Position numbers and translations under genes: made by a program
Notes under the pieces: model-generated
The model's database searches: none
Seen by the model: only the letters and a program-made list of their open reading frames with translations
What the model was told of the DNA's origin: nothing
Shown: positions 9,957 through 21,097 of the stretch, in pieces
Numbering within the stretch: position 1 is the first letter of the stretch
Layout of the letters: every line of letters begins with the position of its first letter
DNA from: Leishmania martiniquensis
Taxonomy: Eukaryota; Euglenozoa; Kinetoplastea; Trypanosomatida; Trypanosomatidae
Length of the DNA stretch: 64,000 nucleotides
NCBI RefSeq assembly: GCF_017916325.1
Contig: NC_090163.1
Coordinates: forward strand, 129,001-193,000
Reading direction: 5' to 3'

Positions 9957-12900
9957 TCCCTCTCCTCCCGTGAGATGTGCTTCTCCAGATCTGAGAGCGT
10001 ACGCGACCGAAACGCTGCACCCCAGGGGGGAGAGGGGGGGGGCGAAAGGTTTGTGTGCGTGCGGGAGAGGGGAGGGAGAGGAGGAGACAGAGGAAGATGA
10101 GGAGCTAAGGTAAAGTGAAAAACCTAGCGACGTGAAAGAGAACAGAGTGTGTGCGTGTGCGTGATCAAAGCGCAGGCAGCAACGACAGAGCTTTTCGACG
10201 CATAAAAGTAAAACAAGGAGAAGACAGAGCCCCTGACTGAAAAAAAAGCGATCGTGAACACCAAGGCCGTCAACGTTCGCGGGCGCAAACAGCTCCGCTG
10301 AGCGAAGAGAGAAAGCAGAAAGGGCAAGCGCGCGCGAAAGATGCGGGGGGAGGCAGAGGGGATGAGGGAAGAGACGAAAGTGTGCGAGGAGCAAATTGAA
10401 CACGAACACACAGAACAGAGGGTCAAAGGTGAACCACAGAAGACGAGCACACACATAAGCACACGCGCAAACGAGCACCTGTATATGCGTGAGGTGCGGC
10501 GCTGAAAGCAGCCGCGCGCCACCTCACGTCGTCTTTTACAACGCACTGAGTGCAGTAACTGAAGGTTGCAGAAGCAAAGAGTGGTGGTGGTGGGTGATGC
10601 GGGAGGGAATAGCGGGCGAAGAGAAATGACAGAAAGGCGCGCGCACGCATACACCGAGGAGGGGGAGGCACAAGAAGAATCGAGAAAAAGAAGCAAAGAG
10701 TACCCCCCGAGGGAGAGGGAAAAGTAGGAAGTGGGGCTGCACAAACGCGCTGAAAGCAAAATAAAGAGGGCGAAGATTGCGAATGAAAGGTCTCTGCCTG
10801 TCTCTCTCTCTGTCTGTGCGTGTGCGTGTGTGTGTGGTCGAAAGACAAACAAAAGAGACCGGAAAAAACAACGACGAAAACAAAAAACGATGTGTACGTG
10901 ATGAGAGATGGAAGGCGAAGGGAGAGGGGGGGCGAAGATAATACAGACGGAAAGACCCGATGGGTAATAGCTCTATGAACTTCGACAAAGTTTCCACGTG
11001 CTTCCTTGTCCCTTTCCAGTGCTCGTGAGGTCCGCACGGAAAAGGCAAGAGAGGAGAGCGGTGCAAAGAGGAGAGGGAAGAGCAAAAACGATCGGTAGGG
11101 CGTACACTCAGACGCGCAAATATCACAAACGATAACGGTTGAGCGAAGAGGAAACAACGACAGCAAAAAGAGTGAGTGGGACGTTGGGCAAACGGCCTTC
11201 CGTTTCTTCTCCTTTTCTTTTCAAATATTGTCTGCCTCTTGGAGGATACGCGTAAGGCAAAGCACAGCTGACGCACGCCGATTCTTTTCAAAGAGGGTCG
11301 GGGTGTGTCTAGGGAAGGTATAGTGAAAGGGGCGGTTGTGGTGTGTCCAGATGCGTATGAGCGTGTCTGCAACGTTTGAACGATACTGCTCGCGCACGAG
11401 AGAGGGAAAACAGCTGCGACGAAGAAAAAAGATGAGCGCAGAAGTGATTCGAAAGAGTAAAAGAAAGACGGAGAGAAGTCTGACACAATCGAAATAGCGA
11501 AAGAAAGAAAGAGAAGAGAGAAGAGAAGGGGGGAGGGCGAGAGCCACGCGCAGGGCACACAACAAAAGAACGTGAAAAACGAAAAGACAAAGCAGACAAA
11601 CGGGAAACGAAACACAAACACACATATACCGAGAGAGTCAGACAGACACGCCACTGGAAGACAGTCGTGCACCGGTCGAAAGAGAGAAAGAGAGAGAAAA
11701 GAGAGGACAACAGGAAAAAGAGGAAAGGCAGCAGGGTCACCGAGAGACGAGTAATATATAGAGAGAGATTCTCGGCAACGCTCAAGCGCAGGCACACAAT
11801 CCGACAGAGGGCCAGAAGAGATTGCGAAAAAAGAAAAACAGATGCGAGCCACACAAGAGGAAAGCACGAGACAGCGTAAGACGCAAGTGAAGCACACAGG
11901 CACGCCGCAGAGAGAGAGAGTTGGAAAAAAAGAGAGGCAGCCGACGAGATCGATCGGGAGAGGAGAAGGAAAAGGCGTGGGATGGGCAGAGAAAGGGAGG
12001 GGAAGTGCGAGGAGAGGGACGAACACCCCCTAGTGACGCGCTCAGAAGAAAAAGGCGATAACAGAAGAGCGTGAAATGCCTGAAAGAAACGAGCCGGAAG
12101 TAGGCAGTCGGAGGAGGAGTAGCGAGACCAAGAGGCGCCAGAGGTATGCGTGAAACGATGGGACGTGGACGAACGCGCCAAAGACGACAGCGAGGAGCCA
12201 CGTGGGGGTGAGGGACGAAGTAGAGGAGGGTAGAACAGAGAGAGAGGACGCCCATAGCACACGCGCACAACGATAAGACGGAAGGAAGAGGTGTAACCCG
12301 GAAGGAAAAAGTTTCAGTTTTCCTTCCAAAAAGGCTGGGAAGAAGCGAAAGGGCGAGAGAGATCGGCACCCGCGTCTACTTTTCACCTTGGCGTTTTTGT
12401 TCTGGAGTATTTCTCTTCGCGAGTTCGATCTGTGAAGGAAAGAAAAAGAAGGAGGTGGTGCTGACGCAGATTGCTGCGTGTGCGCAGGACGTGTACCAGC
12501 GAGAACAGAGGAAGCTCTGGGCAAATATAGTGTCGTCGTCCTCCCAGCCGCGCTTTGTGTATCGCTCTTACAATGATTGAGTGGCCGGTGAAGGAAACGT
12601 CCTTCGCTGGTTATATTCGTCTTTCTCTTTCGCTCTTTAAAGGTTGAAGCTCTTGTCCTCGGCGTGTGCGTCTCTGTGTGCGTGGGGGTGGGAGGGGGAG
12701 GGGGAGGAAGGAGAGGGTGTGTGTGTGCAGAAGGAGCAAAGTGACCAGTAGAGCGGGGGCGTTAGGGGGAGAGGAGGAGGAATGAGGAGAGGCGAGGATG
12801 TGGCACTCGGACCATATGCTGCCTCCAGAAACAATAGTGTGGGGTTATCTGAACGGCGTTGCTCCAGCGGCACCGCGCTGCCTCCTTCTACTTGCGTGAG

Positions 12901-13666
12901 CCTTCTCTTCAAACGGACGGGCGACGCTGTAGCAAAGAAAAGTGAAGACGGCGAGGGAAAGACCTGTAGTTGAGAGAGAGAGAGACGGAGGGGTGAGGAT
13001 GCTGCTGAGAGCAAGACGATGTCGGCCGTCTCTTTCCCCTCTTTTTGTCCTTCTTTAAGTGTCCTCTTCCTTCCCTTTGGTGCGTAGTGTGGAACGTGAA
13101 AGCTCTTCAGCCGACCGTACGGCGTATGAGGGTGTGCCCTCGTGGCGGCAAAGTGATGTGCCAACGAACAAGAGGACAGAGGAAGGAAGAGTGAGGGTAT
13201 TCTTGCAGGGGAGGAACGGGTGGTGATAGCGTGGCAAGTAATCACTCATCATAGGGCATGCCTAGCGAGGAGCCCCATATTCGCTCTATCCAGCAGGACG
13301 ATGAAAGACAGAGAGGGAGAGCGAGGGATGTGGCACCCGTTTGCCACGCGGTGAATGGGGGGGGGGGGAAGCATTGAAAGCGTCAACTTTTTCCCTTTGC
13401 GTCCGCTGCGTTGAGCTCTTCTTCTTTGGCTTATATGGTGTGGGATTGTGCGCATTCGTTGATCTTGTCCACGTGCCGGCTGCCCCCTCGCCCTTGTCGA
13501 CGGTCAGCCAAAGGTCCCGCAAAGCCGTACCACGTGCCTGGCGCTTCCGGCCCATGTTGCACTCTCGTCTCGTCGAGGGCTCTTTTCCCCCTCCGTATAT
13601 ACATGCAGTGTCCACGACAAGCGGAGAAGGGGAGGGAGAGGGGCACTATCGGCGACCATGTCCAAG
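9957..13666. other. 3.7 kb intergenic stretch, strongly pyrimidine-rich on the minus strand
   Basis: Contains the 5' region of the zinc-finger gene and the 3' region of the broken gene upstream. Very long apparent minus-strand frames (for example 12026 to 10536) overlap in all phases and are dominated by Ser, Leu, Phe and Cys. They are explained by pyrimidine bias, since stop codons need purines. No credible gene seen. Confidence 0.6.
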
Positions 13667-15037
13667 TCACACATCCATCAAGATGCTGTTGATCCGGTCT
13701 TCGCAGGTGTTGAACGTGTCCTCCACATCGTTCTCGAGGGCGTTGGAGAGGACGCCAGTCAGCATGAACATCCGCATTGTCTCCCACACAACGTGGTGGA
13801 AGCTCATCAAGTCCACAGACGGCGCATCCCTCATGTAGCCAAACCGCTCTGCAACGGAGCTGGCAGCGTCATCAAGGTCCATATCAAGCACACTCGCATT
13901 GCCGCTCTCACACTGGTAGGCCTGAAGAGCACGCCGCACTGTTTCCACCGTTTCGCCGTTCATCCTTGCCTCTGTGACAAGCACCTCGAAGGTGTAGCCC
14001 TCCACAACAAGTCGCTTCGCGTACGCCACGTCGTAGACAGTGGCCGATGTTTTTGAAGGCTGACGAACGTGAGCGTGAAAGGCAAGGCAGATGGCCTGGT
14101 ATGGCTCCACGAGGGCGTTGCTGATCTCATCCAAATGACTGCTGCTTGCCGGCACGCGATCAAGCACTGCGACGTTCTCCATGATGCTGCGGTCCCGCGG
14201 GGCGCGGCGAACAGGCCTGCCGCTTCGACTCTCACGGCAACGCTCTACACTGACTTGCACCGTCATGTTCCGCAGCACCGCCGTCGCCGTCGGAATCACC
14301 TCCGTGTAGAGCTCCGGCACAAACAGAATTCGAACGATTGGAAAGAGCGCCTGGTCAATGAACACCGGACCCTTCAACTGAGAGCGCAGCGCTGACCTGT
14401 CATACAGCGACGATGGCTGACCCTAGGGAGTGGGGCTCTGCAACGCAGAGGTGCAGCTCGTGGTGAACTCCAGCACACTCAGCAAGTCAGCGCTGTCGTA
14501 GTCGTCGCGGAGCTGACCGCAAGGCGCGCAGATAAGGCGCTCGCCAGAGTCTTCGCCCCATTGCGGGGCGTGTGGAATAGGCCACCCGGCGCACGCTCTG
14601 GAGTGCAGGTGCATCGAGAAGCAGAACCGCGAGCCAATGACCCAGAACTGATCAATGAGGACATGCTCGGAGGCCACGACATCGGCCCCTGACAACGGTT
14701 GCGAGTGAAGCGGGAGGGCAGCGAGGTCTACGGTGACCCGAAGTATACTGTTACCGCTTAGTGCCAGCTGCACCGCATCCCCACCAGTGCCGTCTTGGCG
14801 CTGCGTGTAAATGGGAAGTCGGGGAGAAAAGGACGAAAGGAACGAAAGCGGCGTCTCGCCTTCGCTGTGGATACGACGCAGCATCACATTTAACGTGGCC
14901 GGCAGGTCCGCAACTGCGGCATTGCTACACATCGCCACGACCCCTGCCGTTGGACGGAGGTCCATGAAGAGGCTTAAGCTCTGTCCAGCATAGACGACCG
15001 TAACATTGCCCGAGTTGGCGAGAAATACGTTGGCCAT
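13667..15037 (-). pseudogene. Unrecognised gene interrupted by one in-frame TAG stop
   Basis: ATG at 15037 (MANVFLANSG) opens a frame that hits TAG at 14423-14425 after 204 residues. The same frame then continues without another stop to 13667, adding about 251 residues of balanced, protein-like composition on both sides. The second part has no ATG near its beginning; the first in-frame ATG is well inside (near RNMTVQV), and only about 45 bases separate the parts, too little for a separate trans-spliced gene. One 455-codon gene with a point mutation to amber, stop-codon readthrough, or a sequence error are the possible readings. I recognise no domain. The C-terminal part is rich in predicted helices (SFHHVVWETMRMFM). 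The translation product itself is not a known family to me. Confidence 0.65.
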
Positions 15038-15955
15038 TACCCCACCAAGCGCCGCTCAAGCGGACCACAAGACCCCCGGGGGGGGAGGCGATATTCTTTG
15101 ACCGAACTCGATTGACGCAGGGCGCGCACCCCTTTCGTTTCTTGCTTATATGAGTATGCCGTGCGCCTGCGTGCGGAGAGTCAAGTCGGACGAGGGGACG
15201 GCAGAGCCTCGGCATGATGCTGCTGGAACGGATGTACGCCGTCCGCAAAAAGCAAGCGATGCCGTCCACCAAAGGGGTACAGCATCTATCGAATGAAGGC
15301 GTGGGAGGGAGAGTTACCGAAGAGGGAGGAGTGAGTGAGCAACATGGAACACGGCGAGAGCGCAGGACGCAGCAGCTTTGGTGGATGGACCTGCGCAGTG
15401 CGAAAGGGGACGAGTTGCGGAAAGGAAAACTGTTGCGCCGACAGCGGCACGCGACTATTGTGTGCAGGCCACGGCCTCGTGCGCCGCTGCCCACGAAATG
15501 GGCCACCACGGCCGTATGCTCGAGAGACTCGCTGTAGATGACTCGTGCGAGCGGGCACGGGCGAAGATGCGGAGGTGTCCTCTCCGCTGCAAAAGGGCCC
15601 ATGAGAGACGCACACGGCAGTAATGATGGCGGAATTTCAGAGGCAGAGAGTGAACAAAAAGGGCACGCGGTGCGGTGCACGAGTACACGCACAAGAGGCG
15701 GAGCGCCTTTGCCGAGTTTCAGAGAGGGGAACGACAAGCTCGAAGGGCGCCCTTTCATTTTATCCTGATTTCACGTGTGTGTGTGTGTGTGAATTGGAGG
15801 GGAGAGGGTGGCGAGCGTATCCGCGGGCTCTGTGAGGCAGTGACCCACTTACACACGCCCTCCACCCCCTCTGCCCTCCGCCTGCAGAGAGCATGCATTC
15901 GTACGTTATGCGCTACACACACGCATGGTCCAGCGCGCGCAGTTGCCTGTGTGAC
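15038..15955. other. Intergenic stretch
   Basis: About 0.9 kb between the broken gene and the triple-repeat gene. Holds a short GT run near 15775-15791. No gene-like frame seen. Confidence 0.55.
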
Positions 15956-17224
15956 TTACACGGCTGCTTCCTCCAGAAAAGCGACAGCAGCCTCTTTTAT
16001 CTTCGGCTTTATCGCCTCTTTCATCGGCTCGCTGAGACCCAGCACGCTCACCACTTCGGCCAGCACCTCTTTGAATGAAAGGCTCGGCAGTTGCGCTTTC
16101 GGCTTGCTCGCCAGTACAGCCTGCACGGCGGTCGTAATCTCAACCTCCGAAAGCGGCGGTGCAGGACGGTAGGCGTTGAGGCTGAGACGGCAAACAATGT
16201 GGTCCTCTGAGTCGACGACACGCTGAAAGCCCCTTGTTGTGGCGACCATCAGACACTTGCCAGAGGAAGAGCGGCCACAGCTTCGAGTGGGGTCGAAACA
16301 AAGATCAATCCTGTACGCGCGGTAATGCGACTCAGACGATGTGGCCTTCTGTGCGCTCTCTTCTGACACCGGCGTGCATGTAACGGCGACGTTGCGCACC
16401 CTCTTATCCATCCCCTTTTCCAGCAGCCAGCCACCGCCAGCGTTCGCATGACTTGAAACTCTCGAAGAGGGAGCGAGGCTCGACGACGCGGTGGGCAACT
16501 GACCTTCTCTGGATGTCTTCTCCGAACGAGCGCGTGCCGCTTTTGGTGCCGACACGAACAACGTCACCTTGAGATCCCCCACGCAGAAGGCGGGCAGCGA
16601 CGCCGTGTGGCCATCCACCATCTTCTCAGCGCAGTACGTGTAGGTGAGATGCATCTCCGACGGTGCTGTGTACGAGACTAGGAAACCTCCCTCCATGGAA
16701 TGTGTCTGTCCTACCCGCAGAGCATCTTCCGCTGTGCAACTCACCGCCAATTTCGACGCGTCGAACGCCTTGCCCACCGAGTAATAGCAGTTCAGCCCGC
16801 AGATCAGCCCCGTGCCCCCAACGGGCTTGTTGCCGCCTGTGCTGGCTAGTAGCATTGACTTGCCCGAGGCACCCAAACGCTCCTTTACGGTGGCGAAATC
16901 GATTCGAATACAAAGTGTTACACTGTCCTCCTCCACGCGCCACTGGCAACCTTCGCCGACGTCCGTGAAGGATGCGGAGCGGAGTGCCTCCGTTGCGCCC
17001 GCCGAAAGGTCGCGCTTTTCAAGGGACTTGACAAAGATGTTGAGGCCCAACCATGCACCAGATTTGCCGAGCGGCTTATTGCCGCTGGTGCTGCTGATGA
17101 GCACCGACTTGCCCGACGAGCTTTCCCCGCAGTCTTTACTGAGATCACAGTAGAGGAACAGCACTGACTGAGCCACCCTCATCTGGAGGTTCTTTGCCCC
17201 CGATATGTCCGTTCGCTCCAACAT
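15956..17224 (-). CDS. Hypothetical protein with three internal repeats
   Basis: 422 residues from ATG at 17224 (MLERTDISGA), the first in-frame ATG; the frame is open a little further but only through GTG. An acceptor-like site lies 17 bases upstream. Three similar units occur near residues 31-60, 115-145 and 316-353. Each has an S/A-SGK-S/C core (ESSSGKSVLISST, GASGKSMLLAST, RSSSGKCLMVATT), followed in the first two by GNKPLG or GNKPVG, and ends in a LN-aromatic segment (LNIF, LNCYY, LNAY). The C-terminus (about residues 360-422) is a helical block with LSFKEVLAEVVSVLGLSEPM that faintly recalls DEK C-terminal-like domains. The SGK cores are not full P-loops. Function unknown. Confidence 0.75.
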   Translation of the reverse strand: MLERTDISGAKNLQMRVAQSVLFLYCDLSKDCGESSSGKSVLISSTSGNKPLGKSGAWLGLNIFVKSLEKRDLSAGATEALRSASFTDVGEGCQWRVEEDSVTLCIRIDFATVKERLGASGKSMLLASTGGNKPVGGTGLICGLNCYYSVGKAFDASKLAVSCTAEDALRVGQTHSMEGGFLVSYTAPSEMHLTYTYCAEKMVDGHTASLPAFCVGDLKVTLFVSAPKAARARSEKTSREGQLPTASSSLAPSSRVSSHANAGGGWLLEKGMDKRVRNVAVTCTPVSEESAQKATSSESHYRAYRIDLCFDPTRSCGRSSSGKCLMVATTRGFQRVVDSEDHIVCRLSLNAYRPAPPLSEVEITTAVQAVLASKPKAQLPSLSFKEVLAEVVSVLGLSEPMKEAIKPKIKEAAVAFLEEAAV

Positions 17225-17972
17225 GATCCAGCTCGCACAACTGTGGAAGTGGCCCCCTTTAGCAACCACCTTGAAACAAGTTTCCACTGAATGCCGAGGT
17301 AAGACTGAATGCGTGCACGTCTATCCGTGCCGAATATATATATATATGTGTGTGTATGTGCGATTAGAAAACTCAGCGGTGATGTCCTCTGCGCACGCAG
17401 GGAGTTTCGCTGAGGCAGAAAAGGGGGATAGGTGAACAGAGTGGAGGAAGACGCAAGGCGTGGTCGGAGGCGTCATGGAGGTCATGAAGTGCCGTGAGAG
17501 AGGACGGGAGAGATGGGCGGCGGAAGCGCTGCCGAGCGCAATGACTCCTTCCCTTCCCCTCTGGGACGGAAAAAAAAGGAAAGGGAGGGAGGGAGAGCCC
17601 ATCTGCACACCCGAAAAACGACGCATTCCGTCTTATCCATGGATGCTCAGGCCCAGGTATACCGTTGTGCATGCCTGGCACACGAGGGCAGCCTGCACCA
17701 GCCCATGGAGTGAAGGTGCGACAACGCTGGACGAGGGTAAGAGAAGAAGACGTGGAGGAGTGGGAGAGAGACGAAGGAAACTGGGTGAGCCTACAGAGAG
17801 AGCAAAGATCAACACAGATAATTGTCGTGACCCCGTTGCCTATTGTACATCCGATGTGGCGACACCACAAGAGGAACTAAAAGAGCGAGCTGGGGGTGAA
17901 GGTGACCAGGGCAGCTCCCCCATTCACGGTGACAACACGCTGCTCATCAACTAGCGCACAATGTGCTCGACA
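17225..17972. other. Intergenic stretch with TA/GT tract
   Basis: Contains a TA tract at 17334-17347 that runs into a GT run, and an acceptor-like site for the triple-repeat gene. No gene-like frame seen. Confidence 0.55.
17241..17253 (-). promoter_or_regulatory. Probable trans-splice acceptor of the triple-repeat gene
   Basis: Minus strand reads CCACTTCCACAG, with the AG at 17242-17241, 17 bases before ATG at 17224. It supports that ATG over the GTG-initiated longer frame. Confidence 0.4.
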
Positions 17973-20366
17973 CTAAAGAGGACGCTGGCGGCGTTCGCGC
18001 ATACATGAGGCCAAGGCGGCGGCAAAGTCGCGCACCACTGGCGCCACCGCTTGCGCGTTGGGGCCAACGACGGCGTCGACAAGGGTCGAGCGGCTCGCGC
18101 GGACATGCGCCTCTGCCATCGTCTGCTGCGCTGTGCAGTTCACGAGAAGACTGCTCGGCACGGCCAAGTCAGAGAAAAGTCGAGAAATGACCGGCACTCG
18201 GGTCGGCACGTCCAACGATGGCACCGCCTGGAGCGGCAGAACGGCGAAGGAGAGACAGACATCCACATGTCTGCCGAATCCCTTAGCGGTTGCAACGGCC
18301 TCCTCAAACCAGCTGCCCTCAGCGGACGCGCCATTCAGAGGCGCGCGCACGGTAGAAGTGCTGTGCCAGCTCATATTCAAGAGTGCAGCCACTTCCGCCC
18401 TCGCCTCTGCCTCGACACGGCGCCGGGCGTCGTCGGCAAAGAGGAGCGGTGGGGATGCAAAGACCTCGTACAGGTGCTGCACCGCGGGGAAGCCCAGCGC
18501 TATCAGAGACGGTGCTCCGCCACGTGGCGGCTGTAAGGCGACCACAATGCGCGGCTGCCCACCTGCAGCTGCGGGGTCCTCAGGAAGGCGACCCTCACGC
18601 TTCCACTCCGCCGTAACGCGTAGAAGATTCATGCAGAAGTCCACGAGAGTGCACGCGTAGCTGGAGACAGTGGGAAGTGGAACTTGCGCGTCGGCACGGC
18701 TCCACACCGGTGCCCCGTAGGGCCTCAACGGCACACGGTGCTTTTCGGGAAGCCATAGTTCCAAGTACTCCACAGCGCCACTCGCGTCGACCGATGTACT
18801 GAGCTCGTGGGTCTTGACAGCCACCTTGCGAGCTGTAGCGTCTTCGTCCGCTGCAACGCGCAAGACACCGCCTGCTTCGACAGTGACCGCGTCGCCTGCG
18901 GCGCGCTCCCCGGCGACGGTCACTGAGGGCTGCGTCAGCGCGCTTCTCACCCATTCCATGCCCGCTTCCAACGGCGAAACCAACGCCTGCAGCCTCACCG
19001 TCCACTGCTCCGGGTGCGACAGCGACGTTTCCAGGCTGCAAACGCTGTGCAACCACTGCGCTACCGACGCCTGGAAGCGACCAGAGGATTCCGACTCCGA
19101 TTTCGTGTCGTCTTCTCTCAACACGAGTGTGCACAGGCCTGCCTCCAGTGTGCGCAGCGAGTATGCATTCACCTCGCTCGACACCCGGAGTCGTCGGCGC
19201 ACGTCAAAGGCAACCTCGTCGGCCAGGCAGGATAGATTGGCAAACATTGTCTCCAAGTCTTTGCGGTCCTCACGTGCCGCTGGGGAGGCTCCGGGAAGCG
19301 TGTCCGTATGAAGGAGGGAGAGGTGGTGCGCGTGCAGTGCCTCGAGATCGGCCGCCAGCGAAGTCACGCCACGCAGGCGGCCTCCCCGCCTGTCCATGAC
19401 ACTCAACTTGTAGAAGTGCTGACCGACGCAAACGTTGACGTGATCAGCGTCCGCGCACGAGACAAGGGAGATGGCGTCGTACCGGCGAGCCGGGGCAGGT
19501 GGCTGATGTTCCCGCATTCTCTCCATGTGGGCCGACACCGGGTCGGCAGATGCGGCACCCACAGAAGCTACGCCGTCGTGCGCCACTCCTGACGGGTGCG
19601 GGTCACCGACCCCCCCATCGGGCGGCCCTACCCAGTCGAAGGTTTCGTCCTTTTTCTCCAGAGGCGGCTCGGCGAAGCTGATGTTATACACGGAATTGCC
19701 TAGCAGGCTGGAATACAAGCGCGGCGGAACTCGCTCGCCTGCCTGCTCTTCTGCCACTCCTGGCTGCTTGTTGCAGCGGTGCAGGTACTCTGCCAGCAGC
19801 TGATGCACGACTGCCGCTACGCGCAAGAAGGCCTCACGCGGTATTGTGGCCGCATCGGAGAAATCGCATGGCACAGATGCTGGGACGGTCACATGGAGGA
19901 CGTGATACGGATATTGCAGAGGAGACGCGCGGTGGGCCACGATGTGGCGGAGCCACTCATCGTACAGTGTGTCGCGCGCTCGAGTAGGGTCGTACGAAGC
20001 GCTAGAAGGGCGAACCCGGCGAGACGCTGCGGTCGTCTGCAAGCGAGCCTGCATGGCACGCTCCGCCTTCCACTCCTCGGAGGCCGGCAGCTCAAAATCG
20101 ACTGTGCGGCTGCGCGTCGGTGAGTCGACATGTACCCAAACGCGGTCGCATCCATTGGCTCCGTTTGAAAGCCCGCGAATCGCGTTGGCCGCGGCCGTGA
20201 AGATGGTCTGCTCGCCGCGGTTGTGCGCCGCAGGATCGTAGGGCCACACTGTGTTATGCGCCGCAGACACAAACGGGCTTTGCACGTTCGTCGTGCCCGT
20301 GACACCGTCATAGCCGAGCCGCTCCTTGAGGGTCACCTTCTTTTTCGCCGTCGACGCCATGACCAT
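17973..20366 (-). CDS. Divergent carnitine/choline acyltransferase-like protein
   Basis: 797 residues from ATG at 20366 (MVMAST; a second ATG is two codons in). Segments resemble the carnitine/choline O-acyltransferase fold. Near residue 310, VCVGQHFYKLSVMD matches the family's conserved 'hh.C.GqfY.fdV.d' strand. Near residue 667, WHSTSTVRAP followed by GFGRHVDVCLSF matches the family's STS motif and following strand. The family's catalytic His segment (EHS or similar) should lie between; the aligned region reads LQALVSPLEAGMEW and shows no such His. The protein is therefore probably a non-catalytic or strongly altered member. The family call rests on short motifs read by eye. Enzymes of this family move acyl groups between carnitine and CoA. 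Confidence 0.6.
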   Translation of the reverse strand: MVMASTAKKKVTLKERLGYDGVTGTTNVQSPFVSAAHNTVWPYDPAAHNRGEQTIFTAAANAIRGLSNGANGCDRVWVHVDSPTRSRTVDFELPASEEWKAERAMQARLQTTAASRRVRPSSASYDPTRARDTLYDEWLRHIVAHRASPLQYPYHVLHVTVPASVPCDFSDAATIPREAFLRVAAVVHQLLAEYLHRCNKQPGVAEEQAGERVPPRLYSSLLGNSVYNISFAEPPLEKKDETFDWVGPPDGGVGDPHPSGVAHDGVASVGAASADPVSAHMERMREHQPPAPARRYDAISLVSCADADHVNVCVGQHFYKLSVMDRRGGRLRGVTSLAADLEALHAHHLSLLHTDTLPGASPAAREDRKDLETMFANLSCLADEVAFDVRRRLRVSSEVNAYSLRTLEAGLCTLVLREDDTKSESESSGRFQASVAQWLHSVCSLETSLSHPEQWTVRLQALVSPLEAGMEWVRSALTQPSVTVAGERAAGDAVTVEAGGVLRVAADEDATARKVAVKTHELSTSVDASGAVEYLELWLPEKHRVPLRPYGAPVWSRADAQVPLPTVSSYACTLVDFCMNLLRVTAEWKREGRLPEDPAAAGGQPRIVVALQPPRGGAPSLIALGFPAVQHLYEVFASPPLLFADDARRRVEAEARAEVAALLNMSWHSTSTVRAPLNGASAEGSWFEEAVATAKGFGRHVDVCLSFAVLPLQAVPSLDVPTRVPVISRLFSDLAVPSSLLVNCTAQQTMAEAHVRASRSTLVDAVVGPNAQAVAPVVRDFAAALASCMRERRQRPL

Positions 20367-21097
20367 AGCACCTCTGCCGCGCTAACTGCTGATTGAATCG
20401 GGGTAACGCCGTCTGGCAAGGGGGGGTGCGCGGGCACAGAACGCGTCTTCGCCTGTATCAAGAAGAGTTTCGAGAGGTGCGACCTTCCGCTGACGCTTAG
20501 CGGTTTGAGTGGTGCCGATAGCGGAAGCGTCTTTCGTGATCGAGCGCGAAGCAAAGCTCTTGATAGAGAGGAGGAAAGGGGTGGGTGGGCGGAGGTCAGA
20601 GTAGGAGTAACAGAGCGAGGGGGAGAAAAAGTGGGAGGTGATGGTGGCAAAGACGAGCGACAGACTGCCACGAGCACAACACCTGAAAACCGGGGCGCCG
20701 AAGAGCGCCTCCTCTAAATCGGTGCGAGAGTATGTACCACACATGACGCAGAGAGATGCTCGTCCAGCAGTCGCGCTCCCTTGGTCGCAGAGAGCCTCGC
20801 GGAAAAGAAATAGAGCGGAAATCAGTAAGCCCCACAGCCGCAGCCACTACGCCCCAGAGTCGTCGAAAGTGGCTGCGACTTGTTCCTCTGAAGGGCAGGC
20901 GCCAACTCGGCATCCCCTCTGTGGTCTCCCCCTGCCTCACCTCCCCCCTCGAGCCATATTTCTGCGAGCAGCTTCACCCCATTCAGCATGCTGTTAAGAA
21001 TTGTACGAAGGCTACATCGGGCGATACAGCCACACTTCAGTGCCGGCTTACGGGGCAGTCTTGAAAACTGCACCACTTGCACAATACACATCAGCCA
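20367..21097. other. Intergenic stretch
   Basis: About 0.7 kb between the RNB nuclease and the acyltransferase-like gene. Pyrimidine-rich on the minus strand near the downstream start. Nothing gene-like seen. Confidence 0.55.

Noticed and set aside
10536..12268. Very long minus-strand frames (up to 496 codons)
   Set aside because: They overlap in all phases, are dominated by Ser, Leu, Phe and Cys, and follow from pyrimidine-rich DNA that cannot make stop codons.
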